A DNA stretch of 64,000 nucleotides from Coraliomargarita sp965656715 (GTDB lineage: Bacteria; Verrucomicrobiota; Verrucomicrobiia; Opitutales; Coraliomargaritaceae): contig CBFHLR010000005.1 in the NCBI GenBank assembly GCA_965656715.1, forward strand, positions 43,149 to 107,148, written 5' to 3'. Shown here one piece after another: positions 1-8,685 of the stretch; positions within the stretch are counted from its first letter, which is position 1; the number at the start of each line of letters is the position of its first letter. Both the position numbers and the translations under genes were made by a program. Under the pieces are notes generated by a model, which was not told the DNA's origin, did no database searches, and saw only the letters and a list, made by a program, of their open reading frames with translations.

Positions 1-561
1 CCTTACCTTTCCGACGTGTTTAACGACTTTCTCGAAAAGCTCTTGCCGAGCTTACCAGAAAACCCTGAGCGCATCTTCTTCTTCGACCTTGCAGACCCGG
101 AAAAGCGCTCACGTAAAGACCTGCGCAAAGTGATGGATATTTTTGGCAAGTTCGAAACCTATGGCAAAGTTATCCTAGGCCTCAACTACCGAGAAGCCGA
201 ACAAATCGATGAGCTCCTGGGCTTCGATCAGCTCGAAAAGACACCTGAAAATCTGCAAACCATTGCAGCACGCATTCGCGAAACACTGAAGCTCAACACC
301 GTTGTCGTTCACCCAGTCGAGTGTGCGGTTTGCGCAACCGAAGAAGGCACCGCTTATGCTTTGGGCCCTCTATGCGAAAAGCCGAAGATTACAACCGGCG
401 CAGGCGATCACTTCAACTCAGGATTCGTAACCGCACGCATGCTCGGGCTCTCTCCGGTCGCCGCGCTGACCGTCGCCGTTTCCGTCTCCGGATTCTACGT
501 GCGCACTGCCGTCAGTCCGACGCTCGACGACATCGCAAACTTCATCAGCGAGTGGAACTAG
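1..561 (+). CDS. PfkB-family carbohydrate kinase, C-terminal part
   Basis: The reading frame is open from the window edge and ends at TAG 559-561, so the gene starts upstream and only about the last 186 residues are visible. The anchor is the PfkB signature GAGDHFNSGF, which holds the catalytic Asp of ribokinase-type sugar kinases. It is followed by the typical helical tail. The substrate cannot be told from this half. The GTG at 16 is unlikely to be the real start because the frame continues upstream without a stop. It lies 3 nt before tmk and is probably co-transcribed with it. Confidence 0.85.
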   Translation, partial: PYLSDVFNDFLEKLLPSLPENPERIFFFDLADPEKRSRKDLRKVMDIFGKFETYGKVILGLNYREAEQIDELLGFDQLEKTPENLQTIAARIRETLKLNTVVVHPVECAVCATEEGTAYALGPLCEKPKITTGAGDHFNSGFVTARMLGLSPVAALTVAVSVSGFYVRTAVSPTLDDIANFISEWN

Positions 562-564
562 ACC

Positions 565-1200
565 GTGGGCGGCCTGTTCATTAGTTTCGAAGGCAGCGAA
601 GGTTGCGGTAAATCCACACAGATTCGCGCCCTTGCAGAACGCCTTAAAATTGAAGGGCAGAAAGTCATTCAGACTCGTGAACCCGGTGGCACAGCACTCG
701 GCGAAGCGATTCGCAACCTACTCCAGCACGATGAAGCCGGTGATGGCATGTCAGCCGAATCCGAGCTACTCCTGTTCGCTGCCGCTCGCGCACAGATCAC
801 ACGTGAGCTGATCGCGCCTGCAATCGCAGAGGATAAGATCGTGCTCTGTGACCGCTTCATGGACTCCACCACGGTCTATCAAGGCGTGGCGCGCGCGCTG
901 AACTCAAGCGACGTCGCTACGATCAACCAATTCGCAGTCGGCATCAGCAAGCCCGACCTAACCATCCTCATCGATCTCGATCCCGCAATCGGCCTTGAAC
1001 GCGTCAAAGCACGTAGCGGCGGCCAACTCGATCGCATGGAGCGCGAGGCTATCGAATTCTTCGAAGCCGTCCGCGCGGGCTACCTCGCAGTTGCAGAAAG
1101 CGAACCCGAGCGCTTCCTCGTGCTCGATGGCAACCAAGACATCGACACGCTCACCGAGACCATCTGGACGACAGTTCAAGCGAAGCTAGCACAAAGCTAG
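565..1200 (+). CDS. tmk: Thymidylate kinase
   Basis: Phosphorylates dTMP to dTDP in cytosolic dTTP synthesis. The 211-residue product has the P-loop GSEGCGKST at residues 10-18, TREPGG at 37-42 and the DRF motif at 96-98 followed by DST, all diagnostic of Tmk. An Arg-containing lid region (SGGQLDRME) sits near residue 150. Translation begins at GTG 565, three bases after the PfkB stop, which fits translational coupling. Two genes downstream is holB, the classical tmk-holB neighbourhood. Confidence 0.97.
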   Translation: MGGLFISFEGSEGCGKSTQIRALAERLKIEGQKVIQTREPGGTALGEAIRNLLQHDEAGDGMSAESELLLFAAARAQITRELIAPAIAEDKIVLCDRFMDSTTVYQGVARALNSSDVATINQFAVGISKPDLTILIDLDPAIGLERVKARSGGQLDRMEREAIEFFEAVRAGYLAVAESEPERFLVLDGNQDIDTLTETIWTTVQAKLAQS

Positions 1201-1239
1201 CCAAACGCGCCCCTAGGAGCTTGCTCACTCATCGTTGCA

Positions 1240-1914
1240 ATGGCTCAACAAGAATCCATCCGGGTCTTAGTCGCAGATAGCTTCAAGCGCAACTGGCTGC
1301 CGGGACTCGTGCTGTGGTGCATCGCGATCGCCCTACTCACCGCCTACTATAATTGGCCCAATGCCCAGCACGCATTCAACTACGTCAGTGAACTCAAGCA
1401 AAAGCATGGCTATATGTTTTCAGCCCTCTCAACCGGCTTCTTCGGAGGGCTTATACCATTTACGGTGCACGCACTGCGCGGCGACTACTCGACGCCACGA
1501 CGCTTCATTCAGTGCCTTCTGTTCTTCACCCTGTTCTGGGCCTGGAAAGGGGCTGAGGTCGATGCCTTCTATCGGCTGCAAGGCATGCTATGGGGCACGG
1601 ACAACGACATATTAACCATCAGCAAAAAGGTCTGTTTCGATATGTTTGCCTTTAGTGCACTCTATGCGGTGCCCTGCATCGCGGCCTTCAACGCCTGGAT
1701 GGACAAAGACTTCAAACTCGCAGCCACCTTTAAAGTGCTGCGCACGCGCCTCTATCAAAAGCGCATCCTGACGATGATTGTGCTCAACTGGCTGATCTGG
1801 ATCCCAACCGTAAGCGTGGTCTATGCAATGCCAGCTTCACTACAGGTATTTATGTTCAACATCGTGCTCTGCTTCTGGGTGTTAATTCTAACACTTCTAA
1901 GCCAAACCGATTAA
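1240..1914 (+). CDS. Mpv17/PMP22-like integral membrane protein
   Basis: A 224-residue protein with about five hydrophobic segments (near residues 19-38, 58-76, 88-105, 130-150, 178-222). The last 50 residues carry NW..IW.....VVY.MP..LQ followed by an N..... FW pattern, and residues near 128 have K..FD......Y.VP. These resemble the Mpv17/PMP22 peroxisomal/mitochondrial membrane family seen sporadically in bacteria. That assignment is from memory of the family pattern, not a search. It is inserted between tmk and holB. Function in bacteria is unknown; a channel-like role is the usual suggestion for the family. Confidence 0.6.
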   Translation: MAQQESIRVLVADSFKRNWLPGLVLWCIAIALLTAYYNWPNAQHAFNYVSELKQKHGYMFSALSTGFFGGLIPFTVHALRGDYSTPRRFIQCLLFFTLFWAWKGAEVDAFYRLQGMLWGTDNDILTISKKVCFDMFAFSALYAVPCIAAFNAWMDKDFKLAATFKVLRTRLYQKRILTMIVLNWLIWIPTVSVVYAMPASLQVFMFNIVLCFWVLILTLLSQTD

Positions 1915-1958
1915 ACGGCTGAATTGCGTCTTGCCCAAGCCTCCTCGATAGCTGATCT

Positions 1959-2963
1959 ATGATGCACCTGGAAATGGAGACTGCTTTACCACAAACCTCT
2001 GGGCTACGCGACGCCCTCCCTGAAGCCCTACGCAGCAGTCGTGCCGTCGAAGTGCTGGAACGCTCACTCGCCCGCAACCGCCTTGGCCACGGGATTCTGT
2101 TGCATGGCGAAAATCTCGAAAGCCTAGAGCAAATCGTGCGCGCCATAGCAGGCAAGTTACTCAACACCACACGCGACCCCTACTCGCATCCTGACTGCTT
2201 CACCTTACGCCCCAGTGGCAAAGCACGCATGATTCGTATCGGCACTGGCGCCGAGGACCAGAACACGATGCGCAAACTGGTCATCGACGTGCAAAAGAGC
2301 TCCAACCAAGGGGGCCGCAAAGTCGGCATCCTATTCGACGCCGACCGTATGAATGTGCAATCGGCCAATGCCTTCCTCAAAACACTCGAGGAACCACCCG
2401 CGGGCACCACCCTTTTCCTGCTGACAACACGTCCCTACGATTTGCTCGATACCATTCGCAGCCGCTGCCTGAACTTCCGCGTTCCATCGACAGCCGAAGG
2501 CATTGCACACCCAGATTGGCACGACTGGGCAAGCGACTACCGTAGCTGGCTCAGCCGACTACTCAAAGGCCCCAACAAGAAAAGCATCCCACACATCATG
2601 CTCGGCGCCTACGGTCTAAATACACGCTTCCAGGCGATCCTCGAAGGCATGACCAAAGAAAGCTGGGCTGCCCAAAAAGAAAAGCTTCCCGATCATGTCA
2701 CTGCCGAAGAAAAAGACGCCCTCGAGGTCGGCTTGAGCAAAGGTTACCGCAAGCAACTCTTCGGCGAGATCGAAAAGATCACCGCTGCCTTCGTGCGTGA
2801 GGTCGAAGCCCTCAATCCCGGTCGCCTACCCGTCAACGCGCTGCACCGCGCCACCGAAACTCTGGAGCACGTCACCGGCTTACTGGAACTCAATTTCAAC
2901 CAAGCCGCCGCACTCGAACTCTTCTTCCTGAAGTCACTGCGCATCTGGACCAGCGTTAAATAA
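1959..2963 (+). CDS. holB: DNA polymerase III delta prime-type clamp loader subunit
   Basis: A 334-residue AAA+-like protein. The nucleotide loop is degenerate (HGENLESLEQ in place of a Walker A), as expected for delta prime, which does not hydrolyse ATP. The conserved stretch with FDADRMNVQSANAFLKTLEE near residue 130 and the IRSRC motif near 167 are typical. The Cys-rich zinc module of many clamp-loader subunits is missing between the P-loop and residue 95. ATG 1959 is the first of two adjacent ATGs. It belongs to the tmk-Mpv17-like-holB run and acts in the replisome clamp loader with DnaX. Confidence 0.88.
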   Translation: MMHLEMETALPQTSGLRDALPEALRSSRAVEVLERSLARNRLGHGILLHGENLESLEQIVRAIAGKLLNTTRDPYSHPDCFTLRPSGKARMIRIGTGAEDQNTMRKLVIDVQKSSNQGGRKVGILFDADRMNVQSANAFLKTLEEPPAGTTLFLLTTRPYDLLDTIRSRCLNFRVPSTAEGIAHPDWHDWASDYRSWLSRLLKGPNKKSIPHIMLGAYGLNTRFQAILEGMTKESWAAQKEKLPDHVTAEEKDALEVGLSKGYRKQLFGEIEKITAAFVREVEALNPGRLPVNALHRATETLEHVTGLLELNFNQAAALELFFLKSLRIWTSVK

Positions 2964-2966
2964 ACA

Positions 2967-3042
2967 CCCTTAATCCTAATCTTACTCCTAACCATAATCC
3001 CACGCAGGAGAGTAAGATTATGATTAGGAGTAAGATTAAGAT
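2967..3042. repeat. Imperfect palindrome between holB and SRAP gene
   Basis: Two arms built on the word TTAATCCTAATCTTACTCCTAA and its reverse complement face each other around a short CGCAGGAGAG spacer. About 25 of 27 positions pair. It has no T-run, so it is a poor intrinsic terminator, although it sits immediately after the holB stop. It is unrelated in sequence to the GTAG-footed repeats elsewhere in the window. Confidence 0.75.
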
Positions 3043-3095
3043 CCAACCATTCCAACTACCCCACTTTCACCTTCCCTTTCACTCTCACTAACACC

Positions 3096-3740
3096 ATGTG
3101 CGGACGTTACACACTCCACCTAAGTAAAAAGAAGCTCGCCGAAGCAGTGGCTCAAGCACTACCCGAAGACTACGAACCCGACTACAACATCGGCCCCGGC
3201 AGCGAGATCCTGACGACCACAGCCAACGCGGCCGGCCGTATGCATTGGGGCCTCCGCACTCCGCAGAACTTCCACGTTAACGCTCGCCTCGAAACTGCCG
3301 ACAGCACACCACGTTTTCGCGAAGCGTGGGAAGAGCACCGCTGCCTGATTCCGGCAAACGGCTTTTACGAGTGGCTCAACGACGGCGTCCGCAAGCAGCC
3401 CTACTACATCTATCCGCCGAGCGAGGAATTGCTCTTTTTTGCAGGCCTCTGGTTCCCCTCCACGATCGCCGAGCAGCCAGCACACTGTGTGGTCCTCACA
3501 ACCGAGGCCGATCGCAGCATACGCGACATACACCAGCGTATGCCAGTCAGCTTACCGCAAAGTGTCCACACCGACTGGCTGACAAATGCACTCCCAAAGG
3601 ATGAAGTGCTGTCCTTCGCTAGTAAAGTGAGCTACTCCAGCCACACAGTTTCCACCCGCGTCAACAGCGTGCAGAATAAAGACAGCCGGCTCATCGTTGC
3701 GACCACTCCGCAAACCGACGAGCAAATGCAGCTATTTTGA
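3096..3740 (+). CDS. SOS response-associated peptidase (SRAP/HMCES/YedK)
   Basis: Members of this family form a covalent thiazolidine link with abasic sites in single-stranded DNA and protect them from strand breakage. The 214-residue protein has the catalytic Cys2 directly after the initiator Met (MCGRYT), Asn62 in NARLET, Glu92 in GFYEW and His146 in HQRMP, the complete active-site set. The start is fixed by the need for Cys2. It is a single-gene unit behind a palindromic spacer, with no SOS box recognised upstream. Confidence 0.95.
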   Translation: MCGRYTLHLSKKKLAEAVAQALPEDYEPDYNIGPGSEILTTTANAAGRMHWGLRTPQNFHVNARLETADSTPRFREAWEEHRCLIPANGFYEWLNDGVRKQPYYIYPPSEELLFFAGLWFPSTIAEQPAHCVVLTTEADRSIRDIHQRMPVSLPQSVHTDWLTNALPKDEVLSFASKVSYSSHTVSTRVNSVQNKDSRLIVATTPQTDEQMQLF

Positions 3741-3870
3741 CACAGAACGAAGAAGCAGGCCCAATAGCACGAATAATAGCTGCTTCTACACTGCGAAGTA
3801 TGTGCTTCGCGATTCGAAACAAGGGCCTTTGCCGTTAAATGTAAAGTTCGTTTCATCTGCGCGCAATGCC

Positions 3871-4152
3871 ATGAATCTATCACCATGCGGCCTCAACTGT
3901 GATGCTTGCCCCAACAAAGGAGTGAGCTGCGGAGGTTGTCAGTGCGCAAATAGCACACGTATTCACACAAACTGCCGTATTCGGGCCTGTTGCTATGAGC
4001 GGCACGGCTTAGGAAACTGCTCGAGCTGCCCCAACTTCCCCTGCCTCAAAATTGGCGATTTCCTATCGCAGCGTAGCGCACGACACACGGTGGCAGTCGC
4101 TCGACTATTCGAACTCCAAGCGCGAGCGAATACTAAAACGAGAGCCCACTAG
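3871..4152 (+). CDS. Cysteine-rich DUF3795-like protein
   Basis: A 93-residue protein with 12 Cys in its first 58 residues, arranged as CGLNCDACP, CGGCQC, CRIRACC and CSSCPNFPC. This matches the pattern of the DUF3795 family, presumed metal-binding. The longer frame from 3697 runs inside the SRAP gene and is not Cys-rich, so I place the start at ATG 3871, where the domain begins. Its stop overlaps that of the convergent PP2C gene in a palindromic CTAG at 4149-4152. No function is known. Confidence 0.75.
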   Translation: MNLSPCGLNCDACPNKGVSCGGCQCANSTRIHTNCRIRACCYERHGLGNCSSCPNFPCLKIGDFLSQRSARHTVAVARLFELQARANTKTRAH

Positions 4153-5012
4153 CTCAACTCAAACACCACGGCGGTCGTATTATCCCGACCATCGGTTTCA
4201 ACCGCTTCTTTGACCAAGCGCTCTGCGGGATTACCTTTCAATATTGGACTTGGGCGACGAATGATACGCTCCATCCCCTTATCCCAGAGGCCTTCAACCA
4301 ATCCGTCGGAACACAACATAAAGGCATCGCCCGGCTCATAGCCGACTGCACCAAACTGCGGCGCCAAATTCTGATTCTTCCCCCCCAGCACTTGCTGCAA
4401 CGCATTGCGCCCAGCGTGCTCACGCGCCTGCATTTCAGACAACTGCCCCTCGCGAAACATCCAGCCCACATGCGTGTGATCGTGGCTCACCTGCTTAATC
4501 TTTCCATCCTTGGGCAGGTGATAGATACGGCTGTCACCCACATGGGCAAAATACATCCACCCCGGCCGCACCCAACAAAGACTTAAAGTCGCCCCCATGC
4601 CACGCAGCTCCTCATAACAAAATCCCAGATGCGTGAGCTCGGCATGAATCTGGTCAAACAACTCGGCCAGTAGATCACTGAAGCCGACCTCAAAGCCAGA
4701 AGCCGCCGTGCGAAAACTCTGCGGGAACAAGCGAGTGATTTTTTCCACCGCGATCTTGCTAGCGAACTCCCCCGCATTGGCGCCGCCCATACCATCGCTC
4801 ACCGCGAAGATATAATCCAGAGAGCCACCGAGCGGAGCCTCCCCGAATTTTCCGAGTCGATACACCCCCTCACCGTCGAGCGCGAGCGCGAGAAAGGCAT
4901 CCTCATTATTCTTACGAAAGCGGCCGACATCCGTGATGCCTGACCATTCGATTTGAGTTGCTTGCGGTAAAGCCTCGTCCGTCTGTGAGTCCATGCCGAT
5001 TACTTCTGCCAT
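4149..5012 (-). CDS. PP2C-type Ser/Thr protein phosphatase
   Basis: A cytosolic metal-dependent phosphatase of the Stp1/PppA type, 287 residues. All metal-binding motifs are visible in order: TDVGRFRKNNEDAF (residues 26-40), AVSDGMGG, HVGDSRIYHL, CSDGLVEG and DGRDNTTAV at the C-terminus. It overlaps by 13 nt the upstream small kinase-like gene on the same strand, so the two are co-translated and likely act on the same phospho-proteins. No transmembrane segment or extra domain is seen. Confidence 0.95.
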   Translation of the reverse strand: MAEVIGMDSQTDEALPQATQIEWSGITDVGRFRKNNEDAFLALALDGEGVYRLGKFGEAPLGGSLDYIFAVSDGMGGANAGEFASKIAVEKITRLFPQSFRTAASGFEVGFSDLLAELFDQIHAELTHLGFCYEELRGMGATLSLCWVRPGWMYFAHVGDSRIYHLPKDGKIKQVSHDHTHVGWMFREGQLSEMQAREHAGRNALQQVLGGKNQNLAPQFGAVGYEPGDAFMLCSDGLVEGLWDKGMERIIRRPSPILKGNPAERLVKEAVETDGRDNTTAVVFELS

Positions 5013-5470
5013 TCTCCACGATTCGCAACTGACTTCATCTGCGGTGAGGGCGGATAGCCAGGCTCTAAAATCGTCGCGAATTCGAAATCGATAATGTTAA
5101 AACTGCCCGTCTGCTCGTTGTAAGTGATATTGCGCACCTCGGCATCGTCATGGCGCACGCCCGCCGCTTCCAGATTCGCAAACAACTTATCGCGTTTGGC
5201 ATCGCTTACGTGGTTCACGATTTTACCCGCGTTACTCGTCACCAGATAGAGCTCTGCATCATCGCAGGAAATAATTTTCGGCACAAAATTACACTTCTTA
5301 GCCTCTAAATAGCGCAACACACGCACTTCGTTCTCGTAACGCTCCTGCGCCTGAGGCCCACGGAAATACTTATGCACCCGGCCATCAAAACCAATCCGAA
5401 CCAAGGCGCGTGCCGTATTTTTTGCTTCATGCATATGGTCAAATTTGCGCAGAACTTCGCCGAAATGCAA
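5000..5470 (-). CDS. Minimal protein kinase-like protein
   Basis: A 156-residue protein that looks like a stripped-down protein kinase core. Lys34 in VHKYF is the candidate ATP lysine and Glu48 in YENEV the helix-C partner. LVTSN near 76-80 is in the hinge position, HDDAEVRN (107-114) fits the HxDxxxxN catalytic loop, and DFE (128-130) sits where DFG is expected. There is no room for a full C-lobe. It is co-translated with the PP2C gene (13-nt overlap). It could be a RIO/lipopolysaccharide-kinase-like enzyme or a pseudokinase. Confidence 0.7.
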   Translation of the reverse strand: MHFGEVLRKFDHMHEAKNTARALVRIGFDGRVHKYFRGPQAQERYENEVRVLRYLEAKKCNFVPKIISCDDAELYLVTSNAGKIVNHVSDAKRDKLFANLEAAGVRHDDAEVRNITYNEQTGSFNIIDFEFATILEPGYPPSPQMKSVANRGEWQK

Positions 5471-5566
5471 GACAGGCTAATAGGCTTTTTTAGCCCTAAT
5501 TTTTGCTCCCCCACTCCGCTATCAGCAAATGATCAAATTTGACCAAAAAAATCTTGCGACCTAGTG

Positions 5567-5583
5567 CTGGCATGCATTTTGCT
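5567..5583 (+). promoter_or_regulatory. Sigma-54 (RpoN) -24/-12 promoter of glutamine synthetase
   Basis: CTGGCATG-CATT-TTGCT matches the RpoN consensus YTGGCACG-N4-TTGCW at all but one position, with the invariant GG (5569-5570) and GC (5581-5582) ten bases apart. Transcription would begin near 5594, giving a leader of about 86 nt before ATG 5680. Nitrogen-regulated sigma-54 control of glutamine synthetase is well established in other bacteria; here it is inferred from the site alone. Confidence 0.72.
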
Positions 5584-5679
5584 CCTGTCCGCTTGTCTCT
5601 CGGAGCGGCACTCTTTTCTGCTCCGCCGAGGGAAACACTCATCACAGTCAATAAAACCTGACAATAATTCAGAAACACT

Positions 5680-6708
<1,029 letters not shown>

Positions 6709-6746
6709 ACGACTCGCAAAGGTCTTAACAAACAACAACACTTACA

Positions 6747-6775
6747 ACGCCACTCCTCTGGGAGTGGCGTTTTTT
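6747..6775 (+). terminator. Intrinsic terminator of glnII
   Basis: A 10-bp perfect stem (ACGCCACTCC / GGAGTGGCGT) with a TCTG loop, followed by six Ts. It lies about 40 nt after the glutamine synthetase stop codon. Confidence 0.93.
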
Positions 6776-6817
6776 ATGCGTGGACCAGTTGAAGCTAAAA
6801 AATCTTCAACATTCTTA

Positions 6818-6845
6818 TTGACCCCAAAGAGGCCATTCCCATTTT
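6818..6845 (+). promoter_or_regulatory. Possible sigma-70 promoter of tRNA-Ala
   Basis: TTGACC at 6818-6823 is followed after 16 nt by CATTTT (6840-6845), a weak -10. The tRNA begins 16 nt later. The -35 is good and the -10 matches only three of six positions, so this is tentative. Confidence 0.4.
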
Positions 6846-6861
6846 CACCTTCTTCCCTTGA

Positions 6862-6937
<76 letters not shown>

Positions 6938-6983
6938 TCCTTCGTAAATAAGTGACGAAGGCACAGGCACCAAGCTGAAGCAA

Positions 6984-7796
6984 ATGAGTAAGCTCGGCAT
7001 AGACCAAATTCGAATCTGGCAGTGGCCGAATGTGCTCTCTCTGGATGCCGCTCTCATTGCAGTGCTATGGCAGTGTCTTTTTGGGATCTCCATCAGCTCT
7101 CCTACCACGCCCGGGGCAGCCTATGTTCTGGCACTCTCGGTCTGGCTGACCTACTCCGCAGATCGATTATTTGACGCCTCTAGAAGACCAGTCGAACGAT
7201 TGCTCTCCACACGGCATCGTTTCGCCAAGGCGCATGCTCCAAAGCTCTGGCGGATCTGGTGGCTCGTCTTAGCTATCAATACTTCTATTGCCTTCACCAA
7301 GCTGAGCCACGCACAACTACACAAAGGCTTCATTCTGCTGGCCATCTGCCTAATCTATACCCTACTCAACCAGAAACTGTCCCGGAGCTATTTCCCCAAA
7401 CAAATCTGCGTCGCACTGATTTTTGCCGGCGGGGTCATTGTATTTCACCCCGTTGCACAACTTTGGCTTTCCGGCATCAGCTTGACCTTGCTATGCTTAT
7501 TAAACTGCCAACTCATCAGCCAAAAAGAAATCGATGTGAATACGGCTCTAGGAGAACACTCCTTACTATCCAGAGCTCCCTACTTAAACATCGGCCTGAT
7601 CATCGCGACATTCGGAATATGTTTCCTACAACCCAGCGCCGTGACATTCAGCATAGCCACCAACGCTGCGATCTACTTCGGCCTCTACCTTAAGCAACAC
7701 GAGTGGCCTACAGAGGCCTACCGAGTGCTCATCGATGGATCACTTATTCTGACTCCCTCAATAACGCTGATCGCGTTATTCATTCAGGCATCTTGA
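6984..7796 (+). CDS. Polytopic membrane protein, possibly UbiA-like
   Basis: A 270-residue protein with about eight hydrophobic segments. The stretch YVLALSVWLTYSADRLFD near residues 47-64 recalls the first Asp-rich motif of UbiA-type prenyltransferases (N/D..xDxxxD), but a convincing second motif is not seen. It is therefore best left as a conserved membrane protein. It begins shortly after tRNA-Ala and ends overlapping the 3' end of the convergent gene at 7780-7796. Confidence 0.6.
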   Translation: MSKLGIDQIRIWQWPNVLSLDAALIAVLWQCLFGISISSPTTPGAAYVLALSVWLTYSADRLFDASRRPVERLLSTRHRFAKAHAPKLWRIWWLVLAINTSIAFTKLSHAQLHKGFILLAICLIYTLLNQKLSRSYFPKQICVALIFAGGVIVFHPVAQLWLSGISLTLLCLLNCQLISQKEIDVNTALGEHSLLSRAPYLNIGLIIATFGICFLQPSAVTFSIATNAAIYFGLYLKQHEWPTEAYRVLIDGSLILTPSITLIALFIQAS

Positions 7797-8595
7797 AATA
7801 GCTATCGAAAATCCCAGAATTTAAACGAATCCGCTCGACGCGAACTTCCTGCTGAAATTCCCCCTCTACATACGTTCGACTCACGCGTGGAAAAAAATAG
7901 CCCTCCACAAGGTCCATTTCGGAAAAGTAAGTCTCTTCAACGCTCCCCTCACCAGTCTCTGGATCCTTAAGTATACGCCGTAGTTTACTCTCCTGTAGCG
8001 TCTCCTTATCTAGCCAAACAGCATCATAACCCAGTTGATTATCAGCAACGAGATCCACACGAATGGCCACGATTCCATTCACTTTGTCCCAAGAAAGCTG
8101 TTCAACATCACTGAGCTCTCTTGCGAGTTGCTGAAACAAGCCATCCATCAAGCTAGACCGAGCAAGATGCACTAGATCTTCCCCGGACAACTGTTCGCTC
8201 CCAATTACATCCCCATTCAGATCTAAGTGACGTCGCATTCCAGACTTACCATCAAAAATCGTTTCCAAGACATGATTTGGAAACTCCATTTTAATGCGCA
8301 TTTTATCCGGGCGCTTACGATAAATGGAGACAGCAACCACATCTCCCCTCTCTCCCATTAGTATAGAGCCAGTCATCTTAACACTATTGAGCTTGGATAA
8401 GTGAGCTAAGCCACCCGATTTATCCAAATAAGCACGATACAACTGCATCGGTGACGGGAGAGCTTCATCAGCTACCGAATCCGACACTCCCGATTTCACT
8501 GCTTCAACCTCAATCTCTGTATCTTGAGCATACCCAACGGGCAGACTCAGAAACAGAAGACAGACAGCACCTGCCAAATTTGAGATTTTGAACAT
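7780..8595 (-). CDS. Exported protein, outer-membrane lipoprotein carrier-like
   Basis: From ATG 8595 the 271-residue product starts with a clear signal peptide (MFKIS... LLFLSLPVGYAQ, cleavage after the Ala-Gln region at about 23). The upstream extension to 8661 would place hydrophobic residues before the Lys and is rejected. The mature part is beta-rich, with phrases such as MTGSILMGERGDVVAV and MRIKMEFPNH that resemble the LolA/LppX-like fold (outer membrane lipoprotein-sorting proteins). It would act in the periplasm. Substrate and partners are unknown. Confidence 0.6.
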   Translation of the reverse strand: MFKISNLAGAVCLLFLSLPVGYAQDTEIEVEAVKSGVSDSVADEALPSPMQLYRAYLDKSGGLAHLSKLNSVKMTGSILMGERGDVVAVSIYRKRPDKMRIKMEFPNHVLETIFDGKSGMRRHLDLNGDVIGSEQLSGEDLVHLARSSLMDGLFQQLARELSDVEQLSWDKVNGIVAIRVDLVADNQLGYDAVWLDKETLQESKLRRILKDPETGEGSVEETYFSEMDLVEGYFFPRVSRTYVEGEFQQEVRVERIRLNSGIFDSYFKMPE

Positions 8596-8685
8596 GAGTA
8601 GTAATTGCGAAGGATTCTGAAGAACAAAAACCACCACAACCCGCACCACAAGAAGATTCACAAACCAAGCTTCAACAACGGCATA

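Noticed and set aside
5594..5640. Possible riboswitch or structured leader before glnII
   Set aside because: Only a weak hairpin (CTCGGAGC / GCTCC...GAG) is seen. It does not match a known glutamine or other riboswitch pattern, so it is treated as leader only.
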